From Planococcus sp. CP5-4_YE (GTDB lineage Bacteria; Bacillota; Bacilli; Bacillales_A; Planococcaceae), in assembly GCF_019042655.1 (NCBI RefSeq), contig NZ_JAHPZO010000002.1, forward strand, positions 62,001 to 126,000: 64,000 nt of DNA, given 5' to 3'. Shown in pieces: positions 24,303-32,836 of the stretch (positions are counted from its first letter, which is position 1; every line of letters begins with the position of its first letter). A program made the position numbers and the translations under genes. Below the pieces are notes generated by a model. It was not told the DNA's origin, ran no database searches, and was given only the letters and a program-made list of their open reading frames with translations.

Positions 24303-25112
24303 TTACGCAAGAAGGACGAGGCTGAGCGCCATGACCGCCATTCCGGCAACCAATCCATAAATCGATAAATGGGCTTCGTCATAACGCTTCGCCGCCGGCA
24401 ATAATTCATCCAACGAGATGAACACCATGATTCCAGCAACGCTGGCGAAGATGATGCCAAACAAAGTATCACTGAGGAAAGGCATCAAAAATAGCCAAGC
24501 GGCAATTGCGCCAACCGGTTCAGATACCCCCGAGAGAAAACTGTATTGGAAGGCTTTCTTGCGGCTGCCTGTCGCGTAATAGATCGGTACCGACACCGCG
24601 ATGCCTTCTGGGATGTTGTGGATCGCCACCGCGATTGCAATCGCGATGCCGAGCGCAGGATCCTGGATCGCTGACATAAACGTCGCGATGCCTTCCGGGA
24701 AATTATGGATTGCGATGGCCAGCGCCGTGAAAATCCCCAGCTTGCGGAGGCGCGCGTATTCATCATTGGTCGGGCCAGCATCCATATCTTCTACAGTACG
24801 TACTTCATGGGGGTTCCCCATCTGCGGCAAAATTCGGTCAAGCACAGCCATAAAGACCATGCCCCCAAAAAAGCCAGCGAGTGTTAGCCAGTATCCCGCC
24901 GTCTCCCCCTGTGCAGCTGTCAGCGAATCTTTCGCTTTAAAGAAAATTTCGATCATGGAGACATAAATCATGACCCCAGCCGAGAAACCGAGTGACACTG
25001 ACAAGAACTTCGTATTGGTGCGTGAAGCAAAAAATGCGATCAAACTGCCGATCCCGGTCGCAAGCCCCGCAAACAGTGTCAAGCCAAGCGCGAATAAAAC
25101 CGTACTGTCCAT
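24303..25112 (-). CDS. zupT: ZIP-family metal transporter (ZupT-like)
   Basis: 269-residue membrane protein with eight predicted helices, importing Zn2+ or other divalent metals. Helix IV has HNFPEGIATFMSAI and helix V HNIPEGIAVSVPIYYATGSR, the paired metal-site motifs of GufA/ZupT-type ZIPs. A loop rich in acidic residues (RTVEDMDAGPTNDEYAR) follows helix III. No Zur or Fur box was evident upstream. Confidence 0.93.
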   Translation of the reverse strand: MDSTVLFALGLTLFAGLATGIGSLIAFFASRTNTKFLSVSLGFSAGVMIYVSMIEIFFKAKDSLTAAQGETAGYWLTLAGFFGGMVFMAVLDRILPQMGNPHEVRTVEDMDAGPTNDEYARLRKLGIFTALAIAIHNFPEGIATFMSAIQDPALGIAIAIAVAIHNIPEGIAVSVPIYYATGSRKKAFQYSFLSGVSEPVGAIAAWLFLMPFLSDTLFGIIFASVAGIMVFISLDELLPAAKRYDEAHLSIYGLVAGMAVMALSLVLLA

Positions 25113-25204
25113 AAAGCCAACTTCCTTCCAGTAGTAATGAATAAGGCTATTCTACTCGAGAAGTTTCCTTTGTGCAACTTTTTTTAACAAAGAAAGATTT
25201 TCCA

Positions 25205-25855
25205 TTATTCATGCACTTCATTGCGCAGCAAACGGCCAAGTTTTTCCCAATCCGCATCTTTGTATTGGCGGACTGCCGGGTTATAAAATACACTCGCTGG
25301 ATGGAACGTCGGAAAAATATGATAGCTCTCTTCGGTTTTCAAAAATGTGCCGCTGTCTTCGTCCCAATAAAGGATCGGTGTTTCCATCAAGGTTCCATGC
25401 ACCTGCATGATCTTCGCCTCACGCCCGACGAGCCGCTGCAGTCCGATATTCCCGAGCGTCACGATCAATGGAGGCTTCACTGCCCGAATTTCTTCATCGA
25501 GGATCGGGGCATGGGCGATGATTTCTTTTTTATTCGGGGCCCGGTTGTATTTACGCTTCACCACTTCACCGCTGCGGGTGCGTTTTTCTCCCCATTTATA
25601 CGGACGGCTTCTGACAGCGCTGGTGATGTAGACATCTTCACGCTCAAGGCCGATCCCTTCCAATGAAGCCATCAATTCCTTTCCGGCACGCCCCGTAAAC
25701 GGAATGCCTGTCTCCACTTCGTTCTCGCCTGGTGCTTCTCCAACCAGCATCAAGGCCGGTGATTGCGGTCCGCTTCCCCAAACAAAACCTTCCACCGGAA
25801 AATCCGCAATGCGCTTTTTCCCCAATTCAGCCAGTTCTTGTGAAATTCTATACAT
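25205..25855 (-). CDS. Uracil-DNA glycosylase-like protein (family 4/5 fold, no Fe-S cysteines)
   Basis: 216-residue UDG-superfamily protein. Motif 1 GEAPGENEVETGIPFTGRAG and motif 2 FHPASVFYNPA are those of family 4-type enzymes that excise uracil from DNA. Classical family 4 members bind a 4Fe-4S cluster through four cysteines, but this protein has no cysteine at all, as in the shorter Bacillus COG1573 proteins. The ATG six bases after AAAAGGTG is used; an in-frame extension to 25930 would overlap the regulatory region. Monocistronic. Confidence 0.85.
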   Translation of the reverse strand: MYRISQELAELGKKRIADFPVEGFVWGSGPQSPALMLVGEAPGENEVETGIPFTGRAGKELMASLEGIGLEREDVYITSAVRSRPYKWGEKRTRSGEVVKRKYNRAPNKKEIIAHAPILDEEIRAVKPPLIVTLGNIGLQRLVGREAKIMQVHGTLMETPILYWDEDSGTFLKTEESYHIFPTFHPASVFYNPAVRQYKDADWEKLGRLLRNEVHE

Positions 25856-25929
25856 TCTCATCACCTTTTTCTTTAAATAGGTCAAAAATATAATTTCCTC
25901 TTGATTACCGCTATTTGAAATCGCTTTCA

Positions 25930-25946
25930 CGTAATAAAACCTAACA
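25930..25946. promoter_or_regulatory. GlnR/TnrA-type box 1 (one mismatch)
   Basis: CGTAAtaaaaccTAACA against consensus TGTNA-N7-TNACA; only the first base deviates. Confidence 0.5.
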
Positions 25947-25990
25947 TAAATAAAAATAAAACTTGCGTTGTCAGAAAATATTGATTAATA

Positions 25991-26007
25991 TGTTAACAAA
26001 CCTAACA
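25991..26007. promoter_or_regulatory. GlnR/TnrA-type box 2
   Basis: TGTTAacaaaccTAACA is an exact TGTNA-N7-TNACA match upstream of glnK; TTGTCA at 25968-25973 may be the nearby -35 box. Confidence 0.8.
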
Positions 26008-26016
26008 CGAAATACA

Positions 26017-26033
26017 TGTTAGAAAACCTAACA
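26017..26033. promoter_or_regulatory. GlnR/TnrA-type box 3
   Basis: TGTTAgaaaaccTAACA is an exact consensus match 26 bp from box 2 and 15 bases before the glnK start codon, so a bound protein would lie in the leader. Confidence 0.8.
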
Positions 26034-26048
26034 CGAGGAGGAAGAAGC

Positions 26049-26390
26049 ATGAAAAAGATTGAGACTATCATTCGCCCTTCTGTTTTCGCTGATGTCCGTC
26101 AAGCATTGGCTCTTGAAGGAATCGATGGGCTGACCGTCACCGAAATCGCGGGAATCGGCAAACAGGAAGGGCGCGTCGGCTTGTTCCGCGGAAATGCCTA
26201 CCGAATGGAGTTTTCTCCTAAGCTTAAATTAGAAATGGTCGTCTCGGACGAAAAAGTCGAGGACATCATTCAAGCTTTGCTCGACTATGCTTCTACAGGC
26301 GAAGTCGGAGACGGGAAAATTTTCATCTTGCCTGTAGAAGAAGCCATCCGGATCAGAACAAAAGAACGCGGCACCGTCGCGATTGGATAA
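26049..26390 (+). CDS. glnK: PII-like nitrogen regulatory protein GlnK
   Basis: 113-residue trimeric PII signal protein. It docks on AmtB to block ammonium uptake and in Bacillus also binds TnrA. IETIIRPSVFADVRQALALEGIDGLTV, the T-loop GLFRGNAYRMEFSPK with Tyr51, and the ATP/2-oxoglutarate B-loop TGEVGDGKIFILPVEEAIRIRT are all present. Start ATG follows GAGGAGGAAG. It precedes amtB by 12 bp, the reverse of the B. subtilis amtB-glnK order. Two exact and one near GlnR/TnrA boxes indicate induction under nitrogen limitation. Confidence 0.95.
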   Translation: MKKIETIIRPSVFADVRQALALEGIDGLTVTEIAGIGKQEGRVGLFRGNAYRMEFSPKLKLEMVVSDEKVEDIIQALLDYASTGEVGDGKIFILPVEEAIRIRTKERGTVAIG

Positions 26391-26402
26391 GGGGAGATCA
26401 TT

Positions 26403-27686
26403 ATGGAAGCTGTACAAAGTTCAGTCGATATGCTGTGGGTGATGCTCGGTGCCATGCTTGTCTTTTTCATGCACGCCGGATTCGCCATGGTGGAAACAGG
26501 ATTCACTCGCTCTAAAAATACCCTTAATATTTTGATGAAAAACATGATCACTATTTCACTAGGGTCCATCCTTTATTTCATTGTCGGCTACGCATTAATG
26601 TTCGGGCCGTCCTCGTTCGGTTTGATCGGCACGGAAGGCTTTGCTTTATCAGGTGTCACAGATATTGGGTTCTTCGTCTTCCAGGCAGTCTTCGCTGCAA
26701 CATGCGCTACGATCATCTCAGGCGCTGTCGCAGAGCGTATGCATCTGACCGCTTATATCTTACTTACCGTTGCCATGACTGCTATCATCTATCCGATTGT
26801 CGGCCACTGGGTATGGGGAGGCGGCTGGTTATCAGAAATCGGCTTTATCGACTTCGCCGGTTCCACCGTCGTCCACTTGACTGGAGCCGTCGCTGCCTTT
26901 ATCGCGGCTTGGAAAATCGGGCCGCGCCTCGGGAAGTATTCCGGAAAAACCGTCAACACGATCCCTGGGCACAGCTTGCCGCTCGGAGCACTCGGCGTGT
27001 TCATCCTATGGCTTGGCTGGTTCGGCTTTAACGGCGGTAGCACACTCGCAGCAGACCCTGCGCTCGTCCCGCCCGTCATCGCTAACACTTTGCTTGCGGC
27101 ATCCGCCGGTGTTTTGGCTACGGCCCTTTACACTCGCTTCCGCTACGGCCGCATTGACGGCACATTGACGATGAACGGTGCACTCGCAGGGCTTGTCGGC
27201 ATCACTGCCGGCGCTGCCAACGTCTCGTTCCTCGGCGCGATCGCAATCGGCTTGATCGCCGGCATCATCATGACGGAAGCCGTCCATCTATTGGATACGA
27301 AAATTCGCGTGGACGATCCGGTAGGGGCTGTATCGGTACACGGAATCGCAGGGGTTTGGGGAACTCTTGCAATCGGATTTTTCGATGTTAACAGCGGATT
27401 GCTTTACGGAGGAGGGGCTGAAATTCTCGGCATTCAAGCAGTCGGCGTACTGGCCGTCATCGCTTGGGCCTCCTTGTCTACCGGCGCCGTCCTTCTATTG
27501 ATAAGCATCGTAACGCCGCTGCGCGTGACAGCCGAAGAGGAAGAAGCCGGGTTGGATTTCGCAGAACACGGCTCGCAAGCTTATTCGATGCAAGACGTGC
27601 TGCGCGGTTCATCCGGCAGAGCGGACAATTTCGCAGACCGCCTGAACCAATTAGGCGAAGAACGGCCAGCTTCAGGCAAAGTATAA
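26403..27686 (+). CDS. amtB: Ammonium transporter AmtB
   Basis: 427-residue trimeric Amt channel with eleven helices conducting NH3/NH4+. Conserved segments: VDMLWVMLGAMLVFFMHAGFAMVETGFTRSKN, IIYPIVGHWVWGGGWLSEIGFIDFAGSTVVHLTGAVAAFIA (pore His and Asp/Ser), GHSLPLGALGVFILWLGWFGFNGGS and DPVGAVSVHGIAGVWGTLAIG (second pore His). The cytosolic tail is ~45 residues (RVTAEEEEAGLDFAEHGSQAYSM...). Cotranscribed with glnK and ended by a strong terminator. Confidence 0.97.
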   Translation: MEAVQSSVDMLWVMLGAMLVFFMHAGFAMVETGFTRSKNTLNILMKNMITISLGSILYFIVGYALMFGPSSFGLIGTEGFALSGVTDIGFFVFQAVFAATCATIISGAVAERMHLTAYILLTVAMTAIIYPIVGHWVWGGGWLSEIGFIDFAGSTVVHLTGAVAAFIAAWKIGPRLGKYSGKTVNTIPGHSLPLGALGVFILWLGWFGFNGGSTLAADPALVPPVIANTLLAASAGVLATALYTRFRYGRIDGTLTMNGALAGLVGITAGAANVSFLGAIAIGLIAGIIMTEAVHLLDTKIRVDDPVGAVSVHGIAGVWGTLAIGFFDVNSGLLYGGGAEILGIQAVGVLAVIAWASLSTGAVLLLISIVTPLRVTAEEEEAGLDFAEHGSQAYSMQDVLRGSSGRADNFADRLNQLGEERPASGKV

Positions 27687-27730
27687 AACAAAGAGAGATC
27701 GAGAGAAGAATTTGGGGCTTCTCAATAGAA

Positions 27731-27766
27731 AAACGAACGGAGACAAACTCTCCGTTCGTTTTTTTA
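27731..27766. terminator. Bidirectional terminator
   Basis: 13-bp perfect stem aaacgaacggaga / tctccgttcgttt with flanking A and T runs, between convergent amtB and PAP2 genes. Confidence 0.93.
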
Positions 27767-27776
27767 ATTGCCTCGT

Positions 27777-28424
27777 TTAACGCTCCCCCATGCCTTCCTG
27801 TTCGGCAGCACGCAAATACTGACGCTTGCGGAATTGCCGCTCCCTCATTTCATACCAGATGGCTACTAGGACGAATAAAGTGTAACCAAGAAACAGACCT
27901 GCCAGCACATCCGATAGAAAATGCGCGCCGCTTGCCACTTGTGATAAAGCCGCGAGAAAAGTCAGCAATACAGCGGCCAGCCACACCGCCAAGCGAATCG
28001 ATCGCGCGCCGGCCCGTTCGCTAAGAAAATACGCCAGCGTGAACAAGTACAATAGGCCGACCATCGCATGATCGGACGGAAAACTATAGGACGCCACTTC
28101 TTCGGGGAAGTCCGGCATCGGGCGGCCGAACCATTGCTGCAACAATTGATTCAATGCGTTCCCTGCACCGACCGCCAAAAAGACGAAAAACATGCCCCGG
28201 TAGTTGTGACGGAACGCCCAAAGGAATACGAGAAGCAGAAAGCTGACAGCAAAGATCATCCATTGCTCCCCGATAAACGACATGGCCTTAAGCCACTCCA
28301 TCCCACCGAACAGCAAAGCCGCCCGTTCATCCAATTCCCGGACCGGTTCTTGCTGATAATAATAAAGTATGCCGAAAAACCCAAGCAATGTCGCCATCGC
28401 CATCGGATAAAAGATTCGTTTCAT
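27777..28424 (-). CDS. PAP2-superfamily membrane phosphatase
   Basis: 215-residue integral membrane protein with about six helices. The lipid-phosphatase signature is present in modified form: GRPMPD (first motif region), SFPSDHAMVG (PSGH-type with Asp for Gly) and SQVASGAHFLSDVLAG (SR....H...D with Gln for Arg). It probably removes phosphate from phosphatidylglycerol phosphate, undecaprenyl pyrophosphate or another lipid at the outer face; which one is not readable. ATG chosen after AGAAGGTG; a longer frame exists upstream. Confidence 0.87.
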   Translation of the reverse strand: MKRIFYPMAMATLLGFFGILYYYQQEPVRELDERAALLFGGMEWLKAMSFIGEQWMIFAVSFLLLVFLWAFRHNYRGMFFVFLAVGAGNALNQLLQQWFGRPMPDFPEEVASYSFPSDHAMVGLLYLFTLAYFLSERAGARSIRLAVWLAAVLLTFLAALSQVASGAHFLSDVLAGLFLGYTLFVLVAIWYEMRERQFRKRQYLRAAEQEGMGER

Positions 28425-28553
28425 CTCTACACCTTCTTTCCTGCCGCATCGACCAGGCATTCCGGAAATTTTCCGCAACATAAAAACCCGCATGGAATAC
28501 ACTTCCACACAGGTTCCGTATTTCCTTGTTTTCGCATTTAATAACTTCCACGA

Positions 28554-29315
28554 TCAAGAATTGAAATACACACAAATCCGGCAATTGTTCATTTGTTGAA
28601 TCGGGATATCCATATCGTAAATTTCCTTCAATGCCTCCGATTGGATGATTTCCTCGGTCGGCCCGTCTTTGACCACACGGCCGTTTTTCAATGCAACGAT
28701 GCGGTCGGAATAGACCGATGCAAAATTGATATCGTGAAGAACGATGATAACCGTTTTGCCGAGTTCATCGACCAATCGGCGCAATATCTTCATGATCTGC
28801 ACGGAATGCTTCATGTCCAAATTATTAAGCGGTTCATCAAGCAGCACATAATCCGTATCCTGGGCGATAACCATTGCGATAAACGCACGCTGCCGCTGCC
28901 CGCCGGACAATTCATCTAAATAAGAGTCTTCCATATCCCCAAGGTCCATGTATTCGATCGCCTGGTCGACCATCTGCTCATCTTCTGCGTTCAAGCGGCC
29001 TTTCGAATACGGGAAACGGCCAAATGACACCAATTCGCGGATCGTCAAGCGCACATTCATGAAATTCGATTGCTTCAAGATGGAAACACGTGTTGAGAAA
29101 TCATTAGACTTCATGGCTTTGGTATTGGTCTTATCGATCAACACTTCCCCGGTATCTGCATCCAAAAGCCGGCTGACCATCGACAAGAGCGTCGATTTCC
29201 CCGCCCCGTTCGGTCCGATGAAGGAAGTGATCTGCCCTCTCCGAATATCGACCGAGACATTTTCCACGACTTGTTTCTTTCCATATAATTTCGTCAGTTC
29301 ACGGACTTGGATCAT
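28554..29315 (-). CDS. yclP: Siderophore ABC transporter ATPase (YclP-like)
   Basis: 253-residue ATPase energising iron-siderophore import. Walker A FIGPNGAGKSTLLSMV, signature LSGGQRQRAFIAMVIAQ, Walker B DYVLLDEPLNNLD, and VLHDINFASVYSDRIVAL. Sequence and order match B. subtilis yclP of the petrobactin importer yclNOPQ. It overlaps the permease gene by 4 bp. It ends the operon; the binding-protein gene yclQ does not follow. Confidence 0.93.
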   Translation of the reverse strand: MIQVRELTKLYGKKQVVENVSVDIRRGQITSFIGPNGAGKSTLLSMVSRLLDADTGEVLIDKTNTKAMKSNDFSTRVSILKQSNFMNVRLTIRELVSFGRFPYSKGRLNAEDEQMVDQAIEYMDLGDMEDSYLDELSGGQRQRAFIAMVIAQDTDYVLLDEPLNNLDMKHSVQIMKILRRLVDELGKTVIIVLHDINFASVYSDRIVALKNGRVVKDGPTEEIIQSEALKEIYDMDIPIQQMNNCRICVYFNS

Positions 29316-30262
29316 TTAGACCGACTCTCCTTTAATAGCAAATAGATGAAATAGACGCCGCCGATGAAGTTGATGATGACACTGAGCGTCGTATTGAACG
29401 TGAAGACATGCTCGACGACCCATTGTCCGCCAACAAGCGCCACGATGCTGATGATGCTCGCTCCGGCAATGACAATCGAATGTTTATAGGATTTGAAGAA
29501 TTGATAGGATAGATTGGCGACGATCAACCCAAAGAACGCGATCGGCCCAACGAGCGCCGTGGCAATGGCGATCAACACTGCAGAAAGCACAAGCATCTTC
29601 TTGACGAGCGCATCATAGCCGACACCAAGATTCACTGCGGTATCACGCCCCAAAGACAACACGTCGAGCGACGGATTATGGCGCCAAGCCAGACCGATTA
29701 AGACGACAATGAAACACAGCGATAGCCACACCAAATCGGCATTGACGTTATTGAAACTTGCGAACATCCGGTCCTGGACAATCTGAAATTCATTCGGATC
29801 GATCAGCACCTGCAGGAACGTCGAGACGCTGCCGAAAAACGTACCGAGAATGATGCCGATTAATAGAAGGAAATAAATCGGCTGGTTGTCTTTCTTGAAT
29901 AGCAATTTATAGAACAATAAAGCGAAGATGACCATGACAGCAATCGACAGCAGGAAGTTCACTTGCTTATTGATGATGGTAATATGCCCCGAACCTAAAA
30001 AGAAAATCAACACTGTCTGGAGGAGCATATACAGCGAATCCAAGCCCATGATGCTTGGCGTCAAAATGCGGTTATGGGTGATGGTCTGGAACACTACCGT
30101 CGCATAAGCAATCGCCACGCCCGTTAACACCATCGCGAAGACTTTCACACCTCTTCTCGGCAGCGCATAATCGAAGCTGCCATTTAAATTATCGAATAAA
30201 TACAAGCCGCATGCTGAAGCAGCAAGCGCAATCAAAATCCATAGTTTATGTACATCACGCAT
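29312..30262 (-). CDS. yclO: Iron-siderophore ABC permease (YclO-like)
   Basis: 316-residue FecCD-type permease with about nine to ten helices. FQTITHNRILTPSIMGLDSLYMLLQT corresponds to the 'tpsilGi..ga' region and PIAFFGLIVANLSYQFFKSYKHSI to the cytoplasmic coupling segment that contacts the ATPase. It overlaps yclN by 8 bp and yclP by 4 bp. It pairs with YclN as a heterodimeric channel. Confidence 0.93.
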   Translation of the reverse strand: MRDVHKLWILIALAASACGLYLFDNLNGSFDYALPRRGVKVFAMVLTGVAIAYATVVFQTITHNRILTPSIMGLDSLYMLLQTVLIFFLGSGHITIINKQVNFLLSIAVMVIFALLFYKLLFKKDNQPIYFLLLIGIILGTFFGSVSTFLQVLIDPNEFQIVQDRMFASFNNVNADLVWLSLCFIVVLIGLAWRHNPSLDVLSLGRDTAVNLGVGYDALVKKMLVLSAVLIAIATALVGPIAFFGLIVANLSYQFFKSYKHSIVIAGASIISIVALVGGQWVVEHVFTFNTTLSVIINFIGGVYFIYLLLKESRSK

Positions 30263-31205
30263 ACGCCTTCCTCCTAAACAACATAATCAGGAAGATAAAG
30301 CTACCGATGACGCCCACCATTAAGCTGATGGTAATCTCATACGGATAAATCAATACGCGCCCGAGAATGTCACAGACCAAGAGGAAAATGGCACCGAGCA
30401 TCGCGGTATGCGGCAAGGTTTTCTGGAGGTGATCCCCTTTGAAAATAGAAACGATATTCGGGATGATCAAACCGAGAAACGGAATCATGCCGACCGTCAA
30501 AACAACGGTCGCTGTAATAAGCGCGACTAAGGTCAAGCCGATATTGACGACGCTGCGGTATTTCAATCCCAAGTTTTTCGAGAAGTCCTCACCCATTCCC
30601 GCGACCGTAAAGCGGTTGGCATACATATAGGCAATGATGAAGACCGGCACACTTATGTAAAGAAGTTCATAACTGCCTTTCATGACCATCGAGAAATCAC
30701 CTTGCAGCCACGCTGACATGTTTTGGATGACGTCCGCCCGGTAGGCGAAAAATGTCGTAATCGACGACAGGATATTGCCGAACATCAAGCCGATAAGCGG
30801 AATGAAGATGGCATCCTTGAATTTGATGCGGTTGAGGATTTGCATGAACAAGAACGTGCCGGCGAGCGCAAAGAAAAAGGCTACTGCCATTTTCTCGATC
30901 ATCGACGCGTTCGCAAACAATAGCATCGACACGAGAATCCCGAGGCGCGTGGCATCGAGCGTCCCGGCAGTCGTTGGCGAGACGAATTTATTGCGGCTCA
31001 ATTGCTGCATGATGAGCCCCGCCATGCTCATACCCGCTCCCGCAAGCAAAATCGCGACGAGCCGAGGAAAACGACTGACGAGGAAAATCTGTGTTTCTTC
31101 AGACTGGAAATCCAGAAGATCCAGTGGACTGATGCTGCTGACTCCGACAAACAGAGAGATGAACGACAGAAGGATCAAGATGGGTATTAAAATGCGTTTT
31201 TTCAT
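30255..31205 (-). CDS. yclN: Iron-siderophore ABC permease (YclN-like)
   Basis: 316-residue FecCD permease, first gene of the operon. SISPLDLLDFQSEETQIFLVSRFPRLVAILLAGAGMSMAGLIMQQLSRNKFVSPTTAGTLDATRLG is the classic N-terminal block, and GMIPFLGLIIPNIVSIFKGDHLQKTLP the coupling segment. The ATG after GGGAG is used. A near-consensus Fur box lies about 35-55 bases upstream, just after a sigma-A promoter, so transcription should rise under iron limitation. Confidence 0.93.
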   Translation of the reverse strand: MKKRILIPILILLSFISLFVGVSSISPLDLLDFQSEETQIFLVSRFPRLVAILLAGAGMSMAGLIMQQLSRNKFVSPTTAGTLDATRLGILVSMLLFANASMIEKMAVAFFFALAGTFLFMQILNRIKFKDAIFIPLIGLMFGNILSSITTFFAYRADVIQNMSAWLQGDFSMVMKGSYELLYISVPVFIIAYMYANRFTVAGMGEDFSKNLGLKYRSVVNIGLTLVALITATVVLTVGMIPFLGLIIPNIVSIFKGDHLQKTLPHTAMLGAIFLLVCDILGRVLIYPYEITISLMVGVIGSFIFLIMLFRRKAYA

Positions 31206-31240
31206 GTAATGATGCTCCCTATCTAGTGCTATTGCCAATT

Positions 31241-31259
31241 GAGAATGATAATGATTATC
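31241..31259 (-). promoter_or_regulatory. Fur box of the siderophore importer operon
   Basis: GAGAATGATAATGATTATC agrees with the 19-bp Fur consensus at 17 positions. It lies downstream of the -10 box, where bound Fur would block early elongation or initiation. Confidence 0.9.
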
Positions 31260-31277
31260 AATGACTAACTGTTTTTT

Positions 31278-31305
31278 AGTATAGCAGTATAAAAAATAGC
31301 GTCAA
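31278..31305 (-). promoter_or_regulatory. Sigma-A promoter of yclNOP
   Basis: Minus strand TTGACG (31300-31305), 16-bp spacer, TATACT (31278-31283). Confidence 0.8.
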
Positions 31306-31384
31306 GGGATAATTGAGAACTATTGTCATTAAGAATTCTGGCGCTTTGAAATGTTCACTTGTTTTTCAAAATTGGTGACCGACT

Positions 31385-31905
31385 TGTTGCACCTCTTATT
31401 GAGTCGCTTCTTGGGGTGGAAATCAGGATTTGGCAAGGGATTTGGCGTCACTTGTCGAGTCGCCGCCCTGCTTTGGGTTGGCCTTTCACTATGAGCCAAG
31501 AAGAACACTTGTCTCATTGCTTCGGCTCACCCTTGACGCAGGTCGGCTGAGATATTTCATTGAGTGAAATTTGTTTAACCGGATCTGCTTCTTTAGGCGT
31601 TTCCGGCTAGTTGGGAAATCGCTTCTTGGGTTGGGGGGGTGAGTGTGACGAAGGATTTGGCGTCACTTGCGGAGTCGCCGCCCTGCTTTGGGTTGGCCTT
31701 TCACTATGAGCCAAGAAGAACACTTGTCTCATTGTTTCGGCTCACCCTTGACGCAGGTCGGCTGAGATATTTCATTGAGTGAAGTTCGTTTAACCGGATC
31801 TGCTTCTTTAGGCATTTCCGGCTAGTTGGGAAATCGCTTCTTGGGTTGGAGCTAGAGTGTGCCAAGGAATCGGTCGTAGCTTGCGGAGTCACCGATTTGT
31901 ACAGA
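31385..31905. repeat. Tandem repeat array A (two full ~215-bp units plus partial ends)
   Basis: Two nearly identical units share an invariant block starting TCGCCGCCCTGCTTTGGGTT (at 31460 and 31675), giving a 215-bp period. A degenerate unit tail precedes the first (around 31404) and a degenerate unit head follows the second (around 31865). Each unit holds a 33-nt stem-loop best formed on the minus strand (31488-31520, 31703-31735). The array fills the ~600-bp gap between the yclN promoter and the terminator of the lipoprotein gene. Short frames that cross it are broken by stops and are not credible genes. Confidence 0.9.
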
Positions 31906-31916
31906 ATCGTTTCGAT

Positions 31917-31945
31917 ATAAAAAAGCAGAGGAAAGTTCCCTCTGC
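31917..31945 (-). terminator. Terminator of the DUF6612-like lipoprotein gene
   Basis: Minus-strand stem gcagagg / cctctgc with a short loop and TTTTTT. Confidence 0.85.
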
Positions 31946-31960
31946 CTGCCGTACTCATTA

Positions 31961-32836
31961 TTAAAATTCTAGTTCCTGTGCTTGTTGCAATACTTCTGGG
32001 GGAATTTCGATCGGCTCAATGGCATTGTAATCGCTGTAATCCACTTGCATCTGCGATTGGATCGCCATCATTTCGCCTCGCACGTCGACATCGAGTTCCA
32101 TGTCGACTTCCATGCGGTCTAGTAAGTAGTTTTCTTTATTCAGCGTGATGACATAATTCACAGCGTGCACTTCTAGGTCTTCCGGAGCTAGAGGGGCTTC
32201 GATTTCCATTTGGCCCAGCGTTTTCTCCAATTGTTCATCCGTCAGTTCCTGGAACTCATCTCCCGAAGCATCAAGCGTCAGGATGTAGGCTTCATCTGTT
32301 TCCTCCAACACGAAATCCTCTTCGAAAGCACCAAGTTCGTCTAATTGGCGCGCAGGGTCAGCCGATTGCTGCCCGGCAATCGACTGCATGTTTCCGTGCA
32401 TTTCTTCCGGCATCTTTAGCCACATATCGACGGACGTCTCATGCATGTATAAGCCCTCTTCCGTCATATACATTTCCGTCAACATCGGATTGTTGTTGTC
32501 AATGTCTTCCGATACAATGCTGGTCTCTCCTCTTTGATGGAATGCCAGGGGTTCATAGGTCATTTCCATTTCAGAATCCACTGTCATGTCGATTTCCATA
32601 CCATCCGGTTGCATTTTCATTTGCTGTTCGGTGTTCGACTGCGCGCGCAAGCTTTCCACTTGCTGCGAAGCCTCCACCGCTTCTGCATAAACTTCCGAAG
32701 CGCTCTTCGTTTCTTCTGGCGCTTCTTGTGCAGGATTCTCATTTTCTTCTTCAGTCGTCGGCGCTTGCACATTGCTGCATGCGCCAAGGCCGATGACCGC
32801 GGCGCCCGTTCCTATGACTGCCACCCATTTTCTCAT
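31961..32836 (-). CDS. Lipoprotein, DUF6612-like
   Basis: 291-residue secreted lipoprotein: signal peptide MRKWVAVIGTGAAVIGLGAC with lipobox GLGAC (Cys20), then an acidic, Pro/Glu-rich linker and a LolA/LppX-like beta domain (SEMEMTYEPLAFHQ, MYMTEEGLYMHETSVDMWLKMPEE, YVITLNKENYLLDRMEVDMELD). This resembles the DUF6612 proteins common in Bacillales; their role is unknown, possibly lipid binding at the outer leaflet. Methionine is unusually frequent around residues 85-185. ATG follows AAGGAGAGTG. Confidence 0.8.
   Translation of the reverse strand: MRKWVAVIGTGAAVIGLGACSNVQAPTTEEENENPAQEAPEETKSASEVYAEAVEASQQVESLRAQSNTEQQMKMQPDGMEIDMTVDSEMEMTYEPLAFHQRGETSIVSEDIDNNNPMLTEMYMTEEGLYMHETSVDMWLKMPEEMHGNMQSIAGQQSADPARQLDELGAFEEDFVLEETDEAYILTLDASGDEFQELTDEQLEKTLGQMEIEAPLAPEDLEVHAVNYVITLNKENYLLDRMEVDMELDVDVRGEMMAIQSQMQVDYSDYNAIEPIEIPPEVLQQAQELEF

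Noticed and set aside
31329-31517. Minus-strand frame beginning MRQVFFLAHSERPTQ in array A
   Set aside because: It starts inside the repeat hairpin, runs out of the repeat into unrelated DNA and has no ribosome site; a by-product of the repeat.
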